NCBI RefSeq assembly: GCF_002157875.1
Contig: NZ_CP021376.1
Location: 2,418,501 to 2,482,500 of the forward strand
DNA from: Oceanisphaera avium
GTDB taxonomy: Bacteria; Pseudomonadota; Gammaproteobacteria; Enterobacterales; Aeromonadaceae
Direction: 5' to 3'
Length of the DNA: 64,000 nucleotides
Each line of letters starts with the position of its first letter. Position 1 is the stretch's first letter. Below, in pieces: positions 25,407-34,625 of the stretch. The position numbers and the translations under genes were made by a program. Under the pieces are notes generated by a model, which was given only the letters and a program-made list of their open reading frames with translations, made no database searches and had not been told where the DNA came from.

Positions 25407-26495
25407 TTAAGCGTCAATCAGTGCCCAGTGATTATCCCATTGATAAGGAGAATAAAAGCGCTGCTCACGACCGTTGATGTCTAATTGGCTAATGCCCCCT
25501 TGGCCGCTACTTAGCCAAATTTGGCCGGCCGTGGCGGCGGCTCCCGAGGCATCGGGCAGCGGCGAGATACGGATCAGCTCGCCGCTGTCTCTGTGCCATA
25601 GCCCATAACAGTTGCCAGGTGGTGAAGTGGCGGCAATTAAAGTATCAGTGACGGCTATGCTGGCGATGTAGTGATTAAAACGCGCCCACTGCAGCGGCGT
25701 GCCGCCAAGAGGCGTTAACTCATTTTCGCCAAGCTTATGGCGCACGATTAACGGCGGATAGTCTTGGGGCTCGCCCCGATACTGCTGGCCGGTAAAGACT
25801 TCACCGTCGGCGGTTACGGCTAAGTGGCGAATTGACAGTTTATGATCGCTTAAGCCGACTTGGCTTAAAATTTGGCCATCTTTGGCGCTTAAATAAGTCA
25901 GACTGGGGGCCATTGTCTTCAGGTTAAGCGGCTCTCGACCTAGGGTGTGCACGCCGCCAACGCCCACCACTAAGTTACCGTTGGGCAATAAACGAATTTC
26001 ATGAGGACCGATCCCAAAGCCGGTAAATTCATTGATCTTGGTAAGGCGGTTAGCCCTTAAGGCATACACGCCAATGATGCCTTGGCTGGTATGGCGCTCG
26101 CCCTCGGTGGTATAAAGCGTTTGGCCGTCGTCACTAAAAGCTCCATGGCCATAAAAATAGCGCTTAGCCTCGGCATCAAGAGTGTGCAGTAATTCACCGC
26201 TGGCATGATTAAACAAACACATAAACTGCCCTGGTCGGCGTCCATGACACACTGCAAGTGGTAAAGAAGGATGCACAGTAATGCCATGGCCACGGGCAGG
26301 CAGCGCCAGCTCAAAGCGCAAGCTGCCATCCATATTAAGTGCCTGTGCTACATATTGCTCAGCTGCTCGCCGTCCGCCGCCAATGACATAGGCGCGACGG
26401 GCGGGTGTTTGGCTTTGGGCACTACAACCTAATAATCCTAAACTGCTTAATACGCCGGCTGCGGTAAGTGTTTTTAAAAATTGCCGGCGCTGCAT
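25407..26495 (-). CDS. DUF1513 protein, Tat-exported
   Basis: The 362-residue protein starts with MQRRQFLKTLTAAG, a twin-arginine signal, and a Cys (LLGCSAQ) that could make it a lipoprotein. The rest looks like a beta-propeller with repeated segments such as HGITVHPSLPLAVCHGRRPG and GPHEIRLLPNGNLVVGVGG, typical of DUF1513. It is the last gene of the imelysin operon: its ATG overlaps the stop of the preceding gene by one base (TAATG). In this type of cluster the family accompanies imelysin-like proteins and a di-heme oxidoreductase. Its biochemical role is unknown. Confidence 0.85.
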   Translation of the reverse strand: MQRRQFLKTLTAAGVLSSLGLLGCSAQSQTPARRAYVIGGGRRAAEQYVAQALNMDGSLRFELALPARGHGITVHPSLPLAVCHGRRPGQFMCLFNHASGELLHTLDAEAKRYFYGHGAFSDDGQTLYTTEGERHTSQGIIGVYALRANRLTKINEFTGFGIGPHEIRLLPNGNLVVGVGGVHTLGREPLNLKTMAPSLTYLSAKDGQILSQVGLSDHKLSIRHLAVTADGEVFTGQQYRGEPQDYPPLIVRHKLGENELTPLGGTPLQWARFNHYIASIAVTDTLIAATSPPGNCYGLWHRDSGELIRISPLPDASGAAATAGQIWLSSGQGGISQLDINGREQRFYSPYQWDNHWALIDA

Positions 26496-27532
26496 TAATC
26501 ACCGTCCGTCGCATTAAAGCCAAGGCTTAAGCCCAGCTCGCTAGGTAGCGTTTGTTTTAACTGGCTGCCTAATTGGTCTAATGACACCTTAAAGCGCAAT
26601 AATTGGGCGTAATCGTCACCTGTTAACCACTGAGCTAAACTATCGCCGGCGGGCAAATGCGCCAAAGCATCGCTAAAGGCTGCATCCAGCTGGGAGACCA
26701 GAGTTTGATGGTGAGTATTAGCTAAATAATTGCGCAGTCCACCCTGGTGGTATTCTTGCTGTAGGGCAAGGAGACTGGTGCGTAAAAAGTATAACGATTG
26801 CTGGCTGCGCCACGTTTCCCCAAACATGGGGCGCGGATTGCTGGCGGTATTAAGGGGCAAGACTAATTTCTTTTCTAGACGGTCGTAGCCGTGCGCCAGT
26901 TGTGCGATGGCTTGAGTGAGTAAGGCAGTCTCGCCACCTTGTTGCTGCATTTGACTGAGCTGGTGTTGATAACCGCTAGGGTCGTGCCACGCGGCTTGTA
27001 GCAAATGGGCATTATTGACTAATTGCTGGCTAATCGCTGGCAGCAATAGGCAGCGTTGCTCAGCACTCAGCTCTTGAGTGAGTAAGTATTCCACGGCGTT
27101 TAAGGTGGTGACTACGCCACGATCTGGGGTGGCTGAACCTTGCGCGACCGCAGCGAGCTCTCGTTGTACCTGCTTAGCGACCGTGTCTTTTTTATCTGGC
27201 CAAAATTGAAAAGCATAGCTTAAACCCGCGGCGTCCAGTGGCCCACCACTTTGGCCTTGAATGGCGGACCAAGCGGCGAAGCTCTGGCGCCAATCTTGTC
27301 TAGCTTGCTGTAAATTGGCGGGGCTGGGCGTGGTGCAATACTCATGGCTAGCGCTATTAAGTTGCGTAAGTTGCTCGGCTAGAGAGTCTGCTTGGTGGCG
27401 CATGAGTATGAGGTGCTGGTCAGTTAGTGCTTGCAGCTGGGCGTCGTGGGCAGTGAGGGCTGTACTTTGGCAAGCCGTTAAGCCGATGAGGGCGCTGCTT
27501 AGTAGGCCAAAGGCGAATAAAGACTGCTTCAT
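26495..27532 (-). CDS. imelysin-family lipoprotein lacking the motif His
   Basis: The 345-residue predicted lipoprotein (lipobox LTAC at the end of the signal peptide) has the helical imelysin (peptidase M75) fold: WRQSFAAWSAIQ in the first bundle and VVTTLNAVEYLLTQE in the second. The family motif G-x-H-x-x-E is degenerate here: the His position is Asn (LNAVEYLL). It starts four bases inside the end of the di-heme gene (ATGA overlap) and is coupled to the DUF1513 gene. It probably sits in the periplasm with the upstream imelysin. A proteolytic role is not supported by this sequence. Confidence 0.85.
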   Translation of the reverse strand: MKQSLFAFGLLSSALIGLTACQSTALTAHDAQLQALTDQHLILMRHQADSLAEQLTQLNSASHEYCTTPSPANLQQARQDWRQSFAAWSAIQGQSGGPLDAAGLSYAFQFWPDKKDTVAKQVQRELAAVAQGSATPDRGVVTTLNAVEYLLTQELSAEQRCLLLPAISQQLVNNAHLLQAAWHDPSGYQHQLSQMQQQGGETALLTQAIAQLAHGYDRLEKKLVLPLNTASNPRPMFGETWRSQQSLYFLRTSLLALQQEYHQGGLRNYLANTHHQTLVSQLDAAFSDALAHLPAGDSLAQWLTGDDYAQLLRFKVSLDQLGSQLKQTLPSELGLSLGFNATDGD

Positions 27533-28917
27533 AGTGACTCCAAAAAGGCGATTAGTTGCGCGCGTTCATTCTTGCTGGCAGCCATCACGCTTTGTTTAGC
27601 TATTTCGGCTTCACCACCATGCCAAAGAATGGCTTCTAACAGCGTGCGTGCTCGGCCATCGTGTAAATAAAAGGCATCGTCACTGCCGGCAACTTCTGCG
27701 GCATAGCCTAGGCCCCATAAGGGTTGAGTACGCCATTCTCGACCGTTGGCTAAAAACTCGGGGCGGTTGTCGGCCAACCCCTCGCCCATATCGTGAAGTA
27801 GTAAGTCGGTATAAGGATAGATCTTTTGCTTACTTAAGGCGGGGCTGGCGTGTTGGCCTGTGGTGTAAGAGGGGATATGACAGCTGCTGCAACCCAGTGC
27901 TAAAAATAATTGCTCACCGGCTTTGACTGCAGGCTTATCCATGTTGCGGCGCACGGGCACGGCTAGATGCTGACTATAAAATGTCACCGAGTCTAGAATA
28001 TCTTCACTCACTTCCAGCTCGCCACCATTAGGAAAACGCGCACATTCTTGAGCTACCATGCAGTCGTCGGCTAAGAATAAGGCCGAGGTTAGGCCCATAT
28101 CACCGGCAAAGGCACTGGCATTTTGTTGGTGTAAACTGGGTTGGCCGGCTTTCCAACCAAAACGTCCCATAACGGCTTTGCCGGCGTGGTTGTCCCACAC
28201 TTTATTAGCGCGGCCGCTAATGCCATCTTGATTACTATCATCAGCGTCTTGGCGAGCAAGTAATACCGACTCAGGAATGGCTTCCAGTAATCCCAGTCCT
28301 ATCATAGGCTGCGCGATACGCGCGGAATATAAGGTATCCTCGCGAAGGGCGCCGTAATTGAGATCAGTAACCGTTAAGTGGGGCTGTCTTAGCTCAACCT
28401 TAGTGCCATCGTTTAGGCGCAGGGTGTGTAAGGTATAGCTAATATTTACCTTACCTTCTGGCTTGGCGTTGGGAATGGCCATATCTTGTAATTGGCCACC
28501 GTAATGGGGTTCGGGAATTACCCCTTGCTGACGTAATATTTGTTGATGCTCTGGGCTGTCAGTGGCAGGAATGGATAAGCGCACTAACATGCTCACCGCA
28601 TTATCACCTTTAAAGCGCGGCGGATGACCGCGACCATCTCTAATATGGCAACCTTGGCAAGCATTAGTATTAAATAACGGCCCTAAGCCGTCGCGGGCAT
28701 CGGTAGTGGCCGGAGCTGTCACCCAAGGGTTTCTAAAAAAGCTATTGCCTACTGAGAAGTCGAGGCGTTTATCAAAGCTTAAATTACTAGCAGGCATGGA
28801 AAAAGCGCTACTACCACTCTTATCGGTGCTGGTTTTACCACCCGATTGCAGCGGGTTTGCTTGAGTGTTGAACGCCAAGCTGGCATATAAGAGGGTAGTT
28901 GTGAGTCGTAACCACAT
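27529..28917 (-). CDS. di-heme oxidoreductase (DUF1111), periplasmic c-type cytochrome
   Basis: The product is about 462 residues long. It has a signal peptide (MWLRLTTTLLYASLAFNTQA) and two CxxCH heme-c motifs: CQGCHIRDGRGH (about residue 86) and CSSCHIPSY (about 345), as in the DUF1111 di-heme family once called thiol oxidoreductases. ATG 28917 is preferred over an upstream TTG because it places the signal peptide at the start. Second in the imelysin operon, it overlaps the next gene by four bases. A redox step acting on iron or a metal complex is inferred from the company it keeps. Confidence 0.88.
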   Translation of the reverse strand: MWLRLTTTLLYASLAFNTQANPLQSGGKTSTDKSGSSAFSMPASNLSFDKRLDFSVGNSFFRNPWVTAPATTDARDGLGPLFNTNACQGCHIRDGRGHPPRFKGDNAVSMLVRLSIPATDSPEHQQILRQQGVIPEPHYGGQLQDMAIPNAKPEGKVNISYTLHTLRLNDGTKVELRQPHLTVTDLNYGALREDTLYSARIAQPMIGLGLLEAIPESVLLARQDADDSNQDGISGRANKVWDNHAGKAVMGRFGWKAGQPSLHQQNASAFAGDMGLTSALFLADDCMVAQECARFPNGGELEVSEDILDSVTFYSQHLAVPVRRNMDKPAVKAGEQLFLALGCSSCHIPSYTTGQHASPALSKQKIYPYTDLLLHDMGEGLADNRPEFLANGREWRTQPLWGLGYAAEVAGSDDAFYLHDGRARTLLEAILWHGGEAEIAKQSVMAASKNERAQLIAFLESL

Positions 28918-28955
28918 ATTTATTCCAAGATGAAATGGCTGAGGAGCGAGGAGCA

Positions 28956-28983
28956 AATCACACCGCTTTTTTGCGGTGTGATT
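28956..28983. other. hairpin inside the imelysin operon
   Basis: AATCACACCGC (28956-28966) and GCGGTGTGATT (28973-28983) are perfect arms around a six-base T loop. In the minus (gene) direction no U-run follows, so it is more likely an mRNA processing or stability hairpin, or a weak attenuator between the first imelysin gene and the cytochrome gene, than a terminator. Confidence 0.6.
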
Positions 28984-29010
28984 GCTGTGAGCTAGGTGTT
29001 AGGCCATTAT

Positions 29011-29038
29011 TTCACGTTTCACGTTTCACGTTTCACGT
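29011..29038. repeat. heptanucleotide tandem repeat TTCACGT x 4
   Basis: Four perfect copies end just before the stop codon region of the first imelysin gene. The unit is a one-base variant (TCACGTT in the other register) of the TCACGCT array at 22532-22587. Confidence 0.9.
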
Positions 29039-29046
29039 TCAACAGA

Positions 29047-30312
29047 TCAAAATTCGTGATCAGCGGTGTCTGGGCTGAGGTTAGTAATACCAATGGTGTT
29101 GGCCGCCAGCTCAATGGCCCGTGTTTGCTCAACGAGCGCGTCGATGGCGTCTTGCACTAATTGATTACCACTGCTGTTATTGGCGTCAATCAACTGATCA
29201 AAGTGCACATTATTGACTTCGGCCGATTGCACTAATTGGTAAACCGCTTGTTCACTAGTACGCATTTGGGCATCAATTTTCTTAGCGGCACTTTCATCCT
29301 CTTGGGCCACTAATTGCAATAATGAGGGGCCTTGTAAGGTGCTGCCATCGATTCGTTGGTACTCACCAAACATCAGATTCACTATGCCTTTTTCATTGTA
29401 ATAGTGAGAGTTGTGCGTGTTATCAGAAAAACAATCGTGCTCATCTTCAACTGAGTTAGCTACTAAGGCGACTTTCATGCGCTCACCGGCCAGCTCTCCT
29501 AGTGATAAAGAGCCCATACCAAATAACATGCGGCGCATGCCCTCGCTAGCAGGCAGAGCAGTTAATTCGGCACGATAATTATCACTGTCTGTGGCTTGCC
29601 ACTGTTCAACCATCCAGCTTAAGTCGCTAACTAAGAGCTCGCTGGCCGCTTGCAAATAGTCAGCACGGCGATCGCAATTACCATTAGTACACTCTTTGCC
29701 TAATACATAATCGGTATAAGGGCGCTCGCCGGCACCCGCACCCGTGCCGTTTAGATCTTGCCCCCACAGTAAAAACTCGATGGCATGATAGCCCGAGGCC
29801 ACGTTCGCTTCGGAGCCGGCTAGCTCATTGAGACTGGCTAATAAGTCAGGAGTAAGAGTACTAACATCTAAGCGCTCACCACCGATTTGTAATACTTTGT
29901 TCGCGATAATATTGGCAGTAGCGCCTTGATTACCCAGCTCATGCTGATAACCGGGAGCCACATAATCGATTAGGCCCTCATCGAGCGGCCAAGCATTTAG
30001 CTGACCTTCCCACTCATCTACAACGGGGTTGCCAAAGCGAAACGCTTCTGACTGCTGGTAAGGGACGCGCGCCGCAATCCACGCAGTGCGCGCATTGCTT
30101 AGGCTTTGCTCGCTGGGTTCTGCTAAAAATTGTTTAATCGCTAGATTGAGCTGCTCAGCACGGGTTAGCGAGTCTTGATAGACCGCATGGCCAAGATCTG
30201 CATAGTGCTCCACCACTTGGCGTTGGCTAACTTGGGGCGTAGGGTTAGTTTGAGCACAGCCAGTGAGTAGTGCACCCATGGCCGCAGCCAGCATGAGTTT
30301 AGGGTAGGGCAT
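29047..30312 (-). CDS. imelysin family lipoprotein with intact GxHxxE motif
   Basis: The 421-residue predicted lipoprotein (lipobox LLTGCAQ) is of the imelysin / iron-regulated IrpA type. The motif G-x-H-x-x-E is intact in SGYHAIEFLLWGQDLNG (about residue 180). It also has the surrounding IAARVPYQQSEAFRF and an ECTNGNCDRR Cys pair. First gene of the operon, it is followed by the di-heme cytochrome, a second imelysin and DUF1513. Related clusters are reported as iron-responsive, and GATWAT-like hexamers lie upstream. The ATG at 30312 has AGGA. A function in periplasmic iron handling is inference. Confidence 0.9.
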   Translation of the reverse strand: MPYPKLMLAAAMGALLTGCAQTNPTPQVSQRQVVEHYADLGHAVYQDSLTRAEQLNLAIKQFLAEPSEQSLSNARTAWIAARVPYQQSEAFRFGNPVVDEWEGQLNAWPLDEGLIDYVAPGYQHELGNQGATANIIANKVLQIGGERLDVSTLTPDLLASLNELAGSEANVASGYHAIEFLLWGQDLNGTGAGAGERPYTDYVLGKECTNGNCDRRADYLQAASELLVSDLSWMVEQWQATDSDNYRAELTALPASEGMRRMLFGMGSLSLGELAGERMKVALVANSVEDEHDCFSDNTHNSHYYNEKGIVNLMFGEYQRIDGSTLQGPSLLQLVAQEDESAAKKIDAQMRTSEQAVYQLVQSAEVNNVHFDQLIDANNSSGNQLVQDAIDALVEQTRAIELAANTIGITNLSPDTADHEF

Positions 30313-30327
30313 AACAGCATCCTGTTT

Positions 30328-30358
30328 GATTATGCGTGTGATAATCGTTTGTGATTAG
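30328..30358 (-). promoter_or_regulatory. possible Fur-type site upstream of the imelysin operon
   Basis: The array GATTAT (30328-30333), GATAAT (30340-30345) and TGATTAG (30352-30358) recalls the GATAAT-hexamer description of Fur boxes. The left half TGATAAT fits the 7-1-7 model, the right half only partly. It lies 16-46 bases upstream of the first imelysin start. Confidence 0.35.
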
Positions 30359-30539
30359 GAGCGAAAGTGTAGCGTTTTTAGGCAAAGTGTCGCAACAAAT
30401 AATTGTTAGAAAGCGGATTTAATAAGCAGGTTAAGTGAGGTGTGAGATGAGGGAGAAAGGTGAGGGGTACGCCGTAAGTTAAAGAGGGAGGGGCTTTCTC
30501 TTTAACGTACGGCGTTTAACCTAAAGCGTGGCGCTGTGT

Positions 30540-31268
30540 TTATAAAATTTTACTTAAAAACTCTTGAGTGCGGGCTTGTTGCGGATTATCAAATAAAGCT
30601 TCAGGGGTGTTTTGTTCTAAAATTTTACCTTCATGAATAAACACGACCCGATCACTGACTTCGCGGGCAAAACCCATTTCGTGAGTCACCACCACCATGG
30701 TCATGCCCTCCAACGCTAACTGCTTCATTACCGCCAGCACTTCACCCACCATTTCCGGATCCAGCGCCGAGGTGGGCTCATCAAATAACATAATCTTGGG
30801 GTTCATCGCTAAAGCGCGAGCAATGGCTACCCGCTGTTTTTGCCCACCGGATAACTCTCCCGGGTAAGCCTCTGCTCTATCTGCTAAGCCGACTTTTTCT
30901 AACAGTGCTAAGGCATTTTTTTTCGCTTCTGCCTTGTTAACACCGCGCGCTTTAATGGGCGCTAAGGTAATGTTTTGCAAGACGGTTTTATGAGGAAATA
31001 AATTAAAGTGCTGAAACACCATGCCCACTTCTTGGCGAATTTTATTAATATTGGTACTGGGCGAGGTAATATCTTGATCATCTATGATGACTTGGCCGGA
31101 GGTAATGTCATCTAATCGGTTTAGGCAGCGTAAAAAGGTACTCTTGCCTGAGCCAGAAGCGCCAATCACGCACACCACTTCTTTCTCGGCAATGGTAATA
31201 GAAATATCTTTAAGCACTTGGTTAGTGCCAAAGGATTTTTTTAAGCTGTGTACTTGAATAATATTCAT
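30540..31268 (-). CDS. glnQ: polar amino-acid ABC transporter ATP-binding protein, GlnQ-like
   Basis: The product is about 242 residues long. It has Walker [10 protein letters not shown] (about 35-43), the Q-loop FQHFNLFPH, the ABC signature LSGGQKQR and Walker [13 protein letters not shown], followed by the H-loop His of VVTHEMGFA. It is the ATPase of a polar amino-acid importer. The ATG at 31268 is chosen because it overlaps the permease stop codon (ATGA); a start four codons earlier would sit on the ribosome-binding site. It completes a glnH-glnP-glnQ type operon in which the substrate is glutamine or a related amino acid. Confidence 0.92.
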   Translation of the reverse strand: MNIIQVHSLKKSFGTNQVLKDISITIAEKEVVCVIGASGSGKSTFLRCLNRLDDITSGQVIIDDQDITSPSTNINKIRQEVGMVFQHFNLFPHKTVLQNITLAPIKARGVNKAEAKKNALALLEKVGLADRAEAYPGELSGGQKQRVAIARALAMNPKIMLFDEPTSALDPEMVGEVLAVMKQLALEGMTMVVVTHEMGFAREVSDRVVFIHEGKILEQNTPEALFDNPQQARTQEFLSKIL

Positions 31269-31909
31269 GGCAGCCGACATCTCCGCTCTAGATAGCTAGA
31301 TAATAAAGAGAGCATGTAAATCACTACAAAATACATGGCGCCCACGGCAATCCAAATTTCAAAGGCTTTAAAGGTGGCGGCAATTTGTACTTGTCCCTTT
31401 TGCGTTAAATCCGCAATACCAATCACCGATAACAAAGAAGTATCTTTTAAACTAATAATGGCCTGATTAGTAAAGGCCGGTAACATGCGCCGAAAAGACT
31501 GCGGTAAAATAACATAGCGCATACTTTGGCTACTGGTTAAACCTAAAGAGCGTGCGGCTTCATTTTGGCCTTTATCTAGAGATTGAATACCGGCGCGAAT
31601 AATCTCTGAATAATAGGCACCCGCATTAATGGCCACCGTAAAAATACCGGCCGACTCCCGATCTAGGCTAATAAAGCCTAATGAGTTTAAACCAAAATAG
31701 ATAAAGAACAGCTGCACTAAAATAGGGGTGCCGCGAATAATATCGACAAAAATTTTAGCCAGCCAACGTAAAGGAGGAATAGGCGATAAACGTAATAGGG
31801 CGAGTATTAAACCAATGCCAAAGCCTAAGCTAATGGCGATAATAAAAATTTTAAGTGTAACTTGCAGACCTTGCCATAAATAAGGCAGAGCTTGAATGAC
31901 CACATCCAT
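31265..31909 (-). CDS. glnP: polar amino-acid ABC transporter permease, GlnP-like
   Basis: The 214-residue inner-membrane protein has about five hydrophobic segments and the HisM/GlnP-type binding-protein-dependent transport motif ([21 protein letters not shown], the EAA loop that contacts the ATPase, about 135-155). It also carries [20 protein letters not shown], a hallmark of this family. One permease gene suggests a homodimer. It sits between the binding protein and the ATPase. Confidence 0.92.
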   Translation of the reverse strand: MDVVIQALPYLWQGLQVTLKIFIIAISLGFGIGLILALLRLSPIPPLRWLAKIFVDIIRGTPILVQLFFIYFGLNSLGFISLDRESAGIFTVAINAGAYYSEIIRAGIQSLDKGQNEAARSLGLTSSQSMRYVILPQSFRRMLPAFTNQAIISLKDTSLLSVIGIADLTQKGQVQIAATFKAFEIWIAVGAMYFVVIYMLSLLSSYLERRCRLP

Positions 31910-31972
31910 AGTGTCGTCCTTATAAATGCCGTTAACGGCTTGAATGGTGCAGTTAACGGCGCTTGGTGAAGC

Positions 31973-32749
31973 TTAATCCAAGTAAGTATTCATGATGGTC
32001 TCGTATTCACCACTTTCTTTTAAATTGGCCAGGCCGTCATTGATCATCTGCAGTAGCTCATCGTTTTTGCCTTTGAGTACTGAGATACCGTAGTCATCAC
32101 CGGTGAGGCGCTCGCCCACGGTTTTAAGTTTAAGCCCACCAGTTGCGATGGCGTAGCTGATAACGGGGTAGTCTTCCATTAGTGCATCTGCTGTGCCGTT
32201 GGTCACTTCTTGAAACATAGAAGCACTGTCGCTGACTTGGATAATGCTGTAGCCATATTCTTTGGTATTTTTATCGGCAAAAGAGGCGCCTACGGTGCCA
32301 TTTTTAACCACCACTTTTTTATCTGATAAATCGCTGAGGCTGGTAATGTCTTGATTCGTGTCGGCTACCACCAGTGACACACCTGCGGCAAAGTAAGGGT
32401 CAGAAAAATCAACGGTTTCTTTACGTTTATCGGTAATACTCATGCCGCCCATGCCAATGTCGAGCATGCCCGCTTGCATGGCAGGAATAATACCGGAGAA
32501 GTCCATTTGCTCGATATCAATCTTAAAGCCTTGGTCTTTAGCAATGGCGGTAATGAGATCCACATCTATACCCACTAATTTACCATTTTGGGTAAATTCA
32601 AAAGGAGGATAGGTGTTATCTAAACCGACCTTATACACTTTATCTTGGTTGCTAGTGGGGCTGTCGTTGGTGGTTTGCGGGGTGGACTGATCACAAGCTG
32701 TTAGTCCGAGTGCGGCGACTAAACTTAAAAGAGCCAAATTTTTATTCAT
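31973..32749 (-). CDS. glnH: amino-acid ABC transporter substrate-binding lipoprotein, GlnH-like
   Basis: The 258-residue family 3 solute-binding protein starts with a lipoprotein signal (LGLTACDQS) and continues as YKVGLDNTYPPFEF, then VGIDVDLITAIAKDQGF, the classical start of this family. The mature domain contains the motif FSDPYFAAGVSLVV. A lipobox is unusual for a Gram-negative GlnH but common in related binding proteins. The ATG at 32749 has AAGGAAG. It leads the operon; the promoter lies in the AT-rich gap upstream. The ligand is a polar amino acid, not assigned more closely. Confidence 0.9.
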   Translation of the reverse strand: MNKNLALLSLVAALGLTACDQSTPQTTNDSPTSNQDKVYKVGLDNTYPPFEFTQNGKLVGIDVDLITAIAKDQGFKIDIEQMDFSGIIPAMQAGMLDIGMGGMSITDKRKETVDFSDPYFAAGVSLVVADTNQDITSLSDLSDKKVVVKNGTVGASFADKNTKEYGYSIIQVSDSASMFQEVTNGTADALMEDYPVISYAIATGGLKLKTVGERLTGDDYGISVLKGKNDELLQMINDGLANLKESGEYETIMNTYLD

Positions 32750-32981
32750 ATAAATTCTTCCTTGAGGTGAAGTAAAAGCTCATTAATGCTTACTTGTTAA
32801 TCTATAATATTTTTTTAAAAATTACAGTATAAACAAGGGCGTACCAGCTAACAGCCAGCTAATTTCACGCTATTAGAAAAGACTAATCCTGTCAATTTAA
32901 TGTTAAATATAGCAGTTTAAATTGCGGGCTAGCGCCCAAGATCACTATATTAAGTGGTTGCGGCTTTCATCTTGGAAAACT

Positions 32982-33440
32982 TTAAACAATGTCTGCAATA
33001 AGCACGTTAAGCGCAGTGGCTAATAGAGTAGCGCTAATGCCTAAGGATAGACCGCGCTTGCCGCCAGAGACTAAGATTTCGCGATATTGCAACGCCGACG
33101 TATCCACTATGGTCAACAGTGCTTTTTTTTGTGCGAAAGGGCTAATACCGCCTACCTTATAACCGGTGAGGCGTTCAGCCTTGGCGGGCGCCATCATCTG
33201 CAGTTTTTTCATGCCCGCCGCCTTCGCTAAGCGCTTTAAATTGACTTTAGCCGAGGCGGGCACCACTGCCACTATCGCACCTTGCTCGCCTTCGGTTAAT
33301 AGCGTCTTAAAGACTTGCGCTAACGGCAGCTGTAACTGAGCGGCGGCATGAGCGCCAAAGTCGTCATGGGCGGTGCAGTGATATTGATGCAAGGTAAACT
33401 TGGCGTCTTGCTGTTCTAAAAATAAGATGGCGGGAGTCAT
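32982..33440 (-). CDS. ybaK: Cys-tRNA(Pro)/Cys-tRNA(Cys) deacylase YbaK
   Basis: The 152-residue YbaK/EbsC-domain protein hydrolyses Cys mis-attached to tRNA(Pro) made by prolyl-tRNA synthetase. The conserved pattern is VFKTLLTEGEQG, then VVPASAKVNLKRLAKAAGMK with its catalytic Lys region, then VGGISPFAQKKALLTIVD and the final SGGKRGLSLGIS. It is a free-standing trans-editing domain, not fused to ProRS. It is monocistronic, divergent from the sodium symporter gene. Confidence 0.94.
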   Translation of the reverse strand: MTPAILFLEQQDAKFTLHQYHCTAHDDFGAHAAAQLQLPLAQVFKTLLTEGEQGAIVAVVPASAKVNLKRLAKAAGMKKLQMMAPAKAERLTGYKVGGISPFAQKKALLTIVDTSALQYREILVSGGKRGLSLGISATLLATALNVLIADIV

Positions 33441-33616
33441 AATCGAGTCTCAATCAAAAGCCAGAAATTTTATTATGTAGAAAAAATCGCCACCGTCATC
33501 ACGAATATCAGTAAGTGAGTGAACCTTGCTCGCCTTAGCGGTTAAGTGTGTGGTAATCATAATGCGTAAATAAGGTTATTCGCGGTGGATAACCTTTAAA
33601 TAAGAGAGCAAGGCAG

Positions 33617-34567
33617 ATGTTAAGTGTGATCACTCAGTTATTCCCGTTGTGGGCCCTATTATTATCGGCGTTAGCCTATTTTCAGCCGCAATTATTTATC
33701 GGCATTAAAGGCCAAATTGTACCTTTGCTCACCATTATAATGTTGTGCATGGGCTTAACCCTTAGCATTAGTGATTTTCGCAATGTGTTAGCTAGTCGTA
33801 AGGCTTTGCTGGTGGGGGTAGTCTTACAATTTAGCATTATGCCAATAGTGGCTTTACTCATCACTCGCTTATTTGGCTTTGATGCCGAGCTCACTGTGGG
33901 TATGTTATTGGTAGGAAGCGTAGCGGGCGGAACCTCCTCTAATGTGATGTGCTATTTAGCTAAAGGCGATACAGCGTTATCGATTTCCATGACCGCTATC
34001 TCTACCTTGTTAGGCGTGCTGTTAACGCCTTTATTAGTGGCGCTGTTCGTCGGTCAAAGTATTGATGTACCAGTTCAGTCAATGCTAATAAGCTTGTTGC
34101 AAGTGGTGGTGGCACCGGTGTTGCTGGGTGTGGTGCTAAATTATGCATTAAGTGGCTTAGTGAAGCGTTTGGAGCCGGTACTGCCATTATTTTCTATGCT
34201 GGCCATAGTGTTAATTATCGCGATAGTCGTGGCGCTAAACGCTGAAAATATCGCGCATATTGGGGGCATAGTCGCGCTGGCGGTTATTATTCATAACAGC
34301 TGCGGGTTGGCGCTGGGTTATGGTATTACTGCGCTAATGGGGTTTGATAAGAAGATTTGTCGAACCATCGCCTTTGAAGTGGGCTTGCAAAACTCAGGAC
34401 TGGCCACGGCGCTGGCCATGAAGTTTTTTACGCCCACGGCGGCACTGCCGGGCACCTTATTTAGCGTATGGCATAATATTTCTGGCTCTTTGTTGGCGGG
34501 TTACTGGGCAAGAAAACCTTTGTCAGAGCTAGGGGCTGTACCAACAACGCAGCCTCGTTCTAAATAA
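33617..34567 (+). CDS. bile acid:sodium symporter family transporter
   Basis: The 316-residue inner-membrane protein has about nine to ten hydrophobic segments and belongs to the BASS/SBF family. Motifs include VGSVAGGTSSNVMCYLAKGD, the re-entrant region with sodium-site residues (about 95-115), and FEVGLQNSGLATALAMKFF in the second half. The likely substrates are organic anions such as pantothenate, pyruvate or sulfonates; the sequence does not say which. ATG 33617 has AAGG upstream. It is a single gene, divergent from ybaK. Confidence 0.88.
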   Translation: MLSVITQLFPLWALLLSALAYFQPQLFIGIKGQIVPLLTIIMLCMGLTLSISDFRNVLASRKALLVGVVLQFSIMPIVALLITRLFGFDAELTVGMLLVGSVAGGTSSNVMCYLAKGDTALSISMTAISTLLGVLLTPLLVALFVGQSIDVPVQSMLISLLQVVVAPVLLGVVLNYALSGLVKRLEPVLPLFSMLAIVLIIAIVVALNAENIAHIGGIVALAVIIHNSCGLALGYGITALMGFDKKICRTIAFEVGLQNSGLATALAMKFFTPTAALPGTLFSVWHNISGSLLAGYWARKPLSELGAVPTTQPRSK

Positions 34568-34625
34568 AGGAGTAATAAGGTGGCGGCGCTTATAAGCCAA
34601 AGCCGAGCTTTAGCTAACAGTCGGT

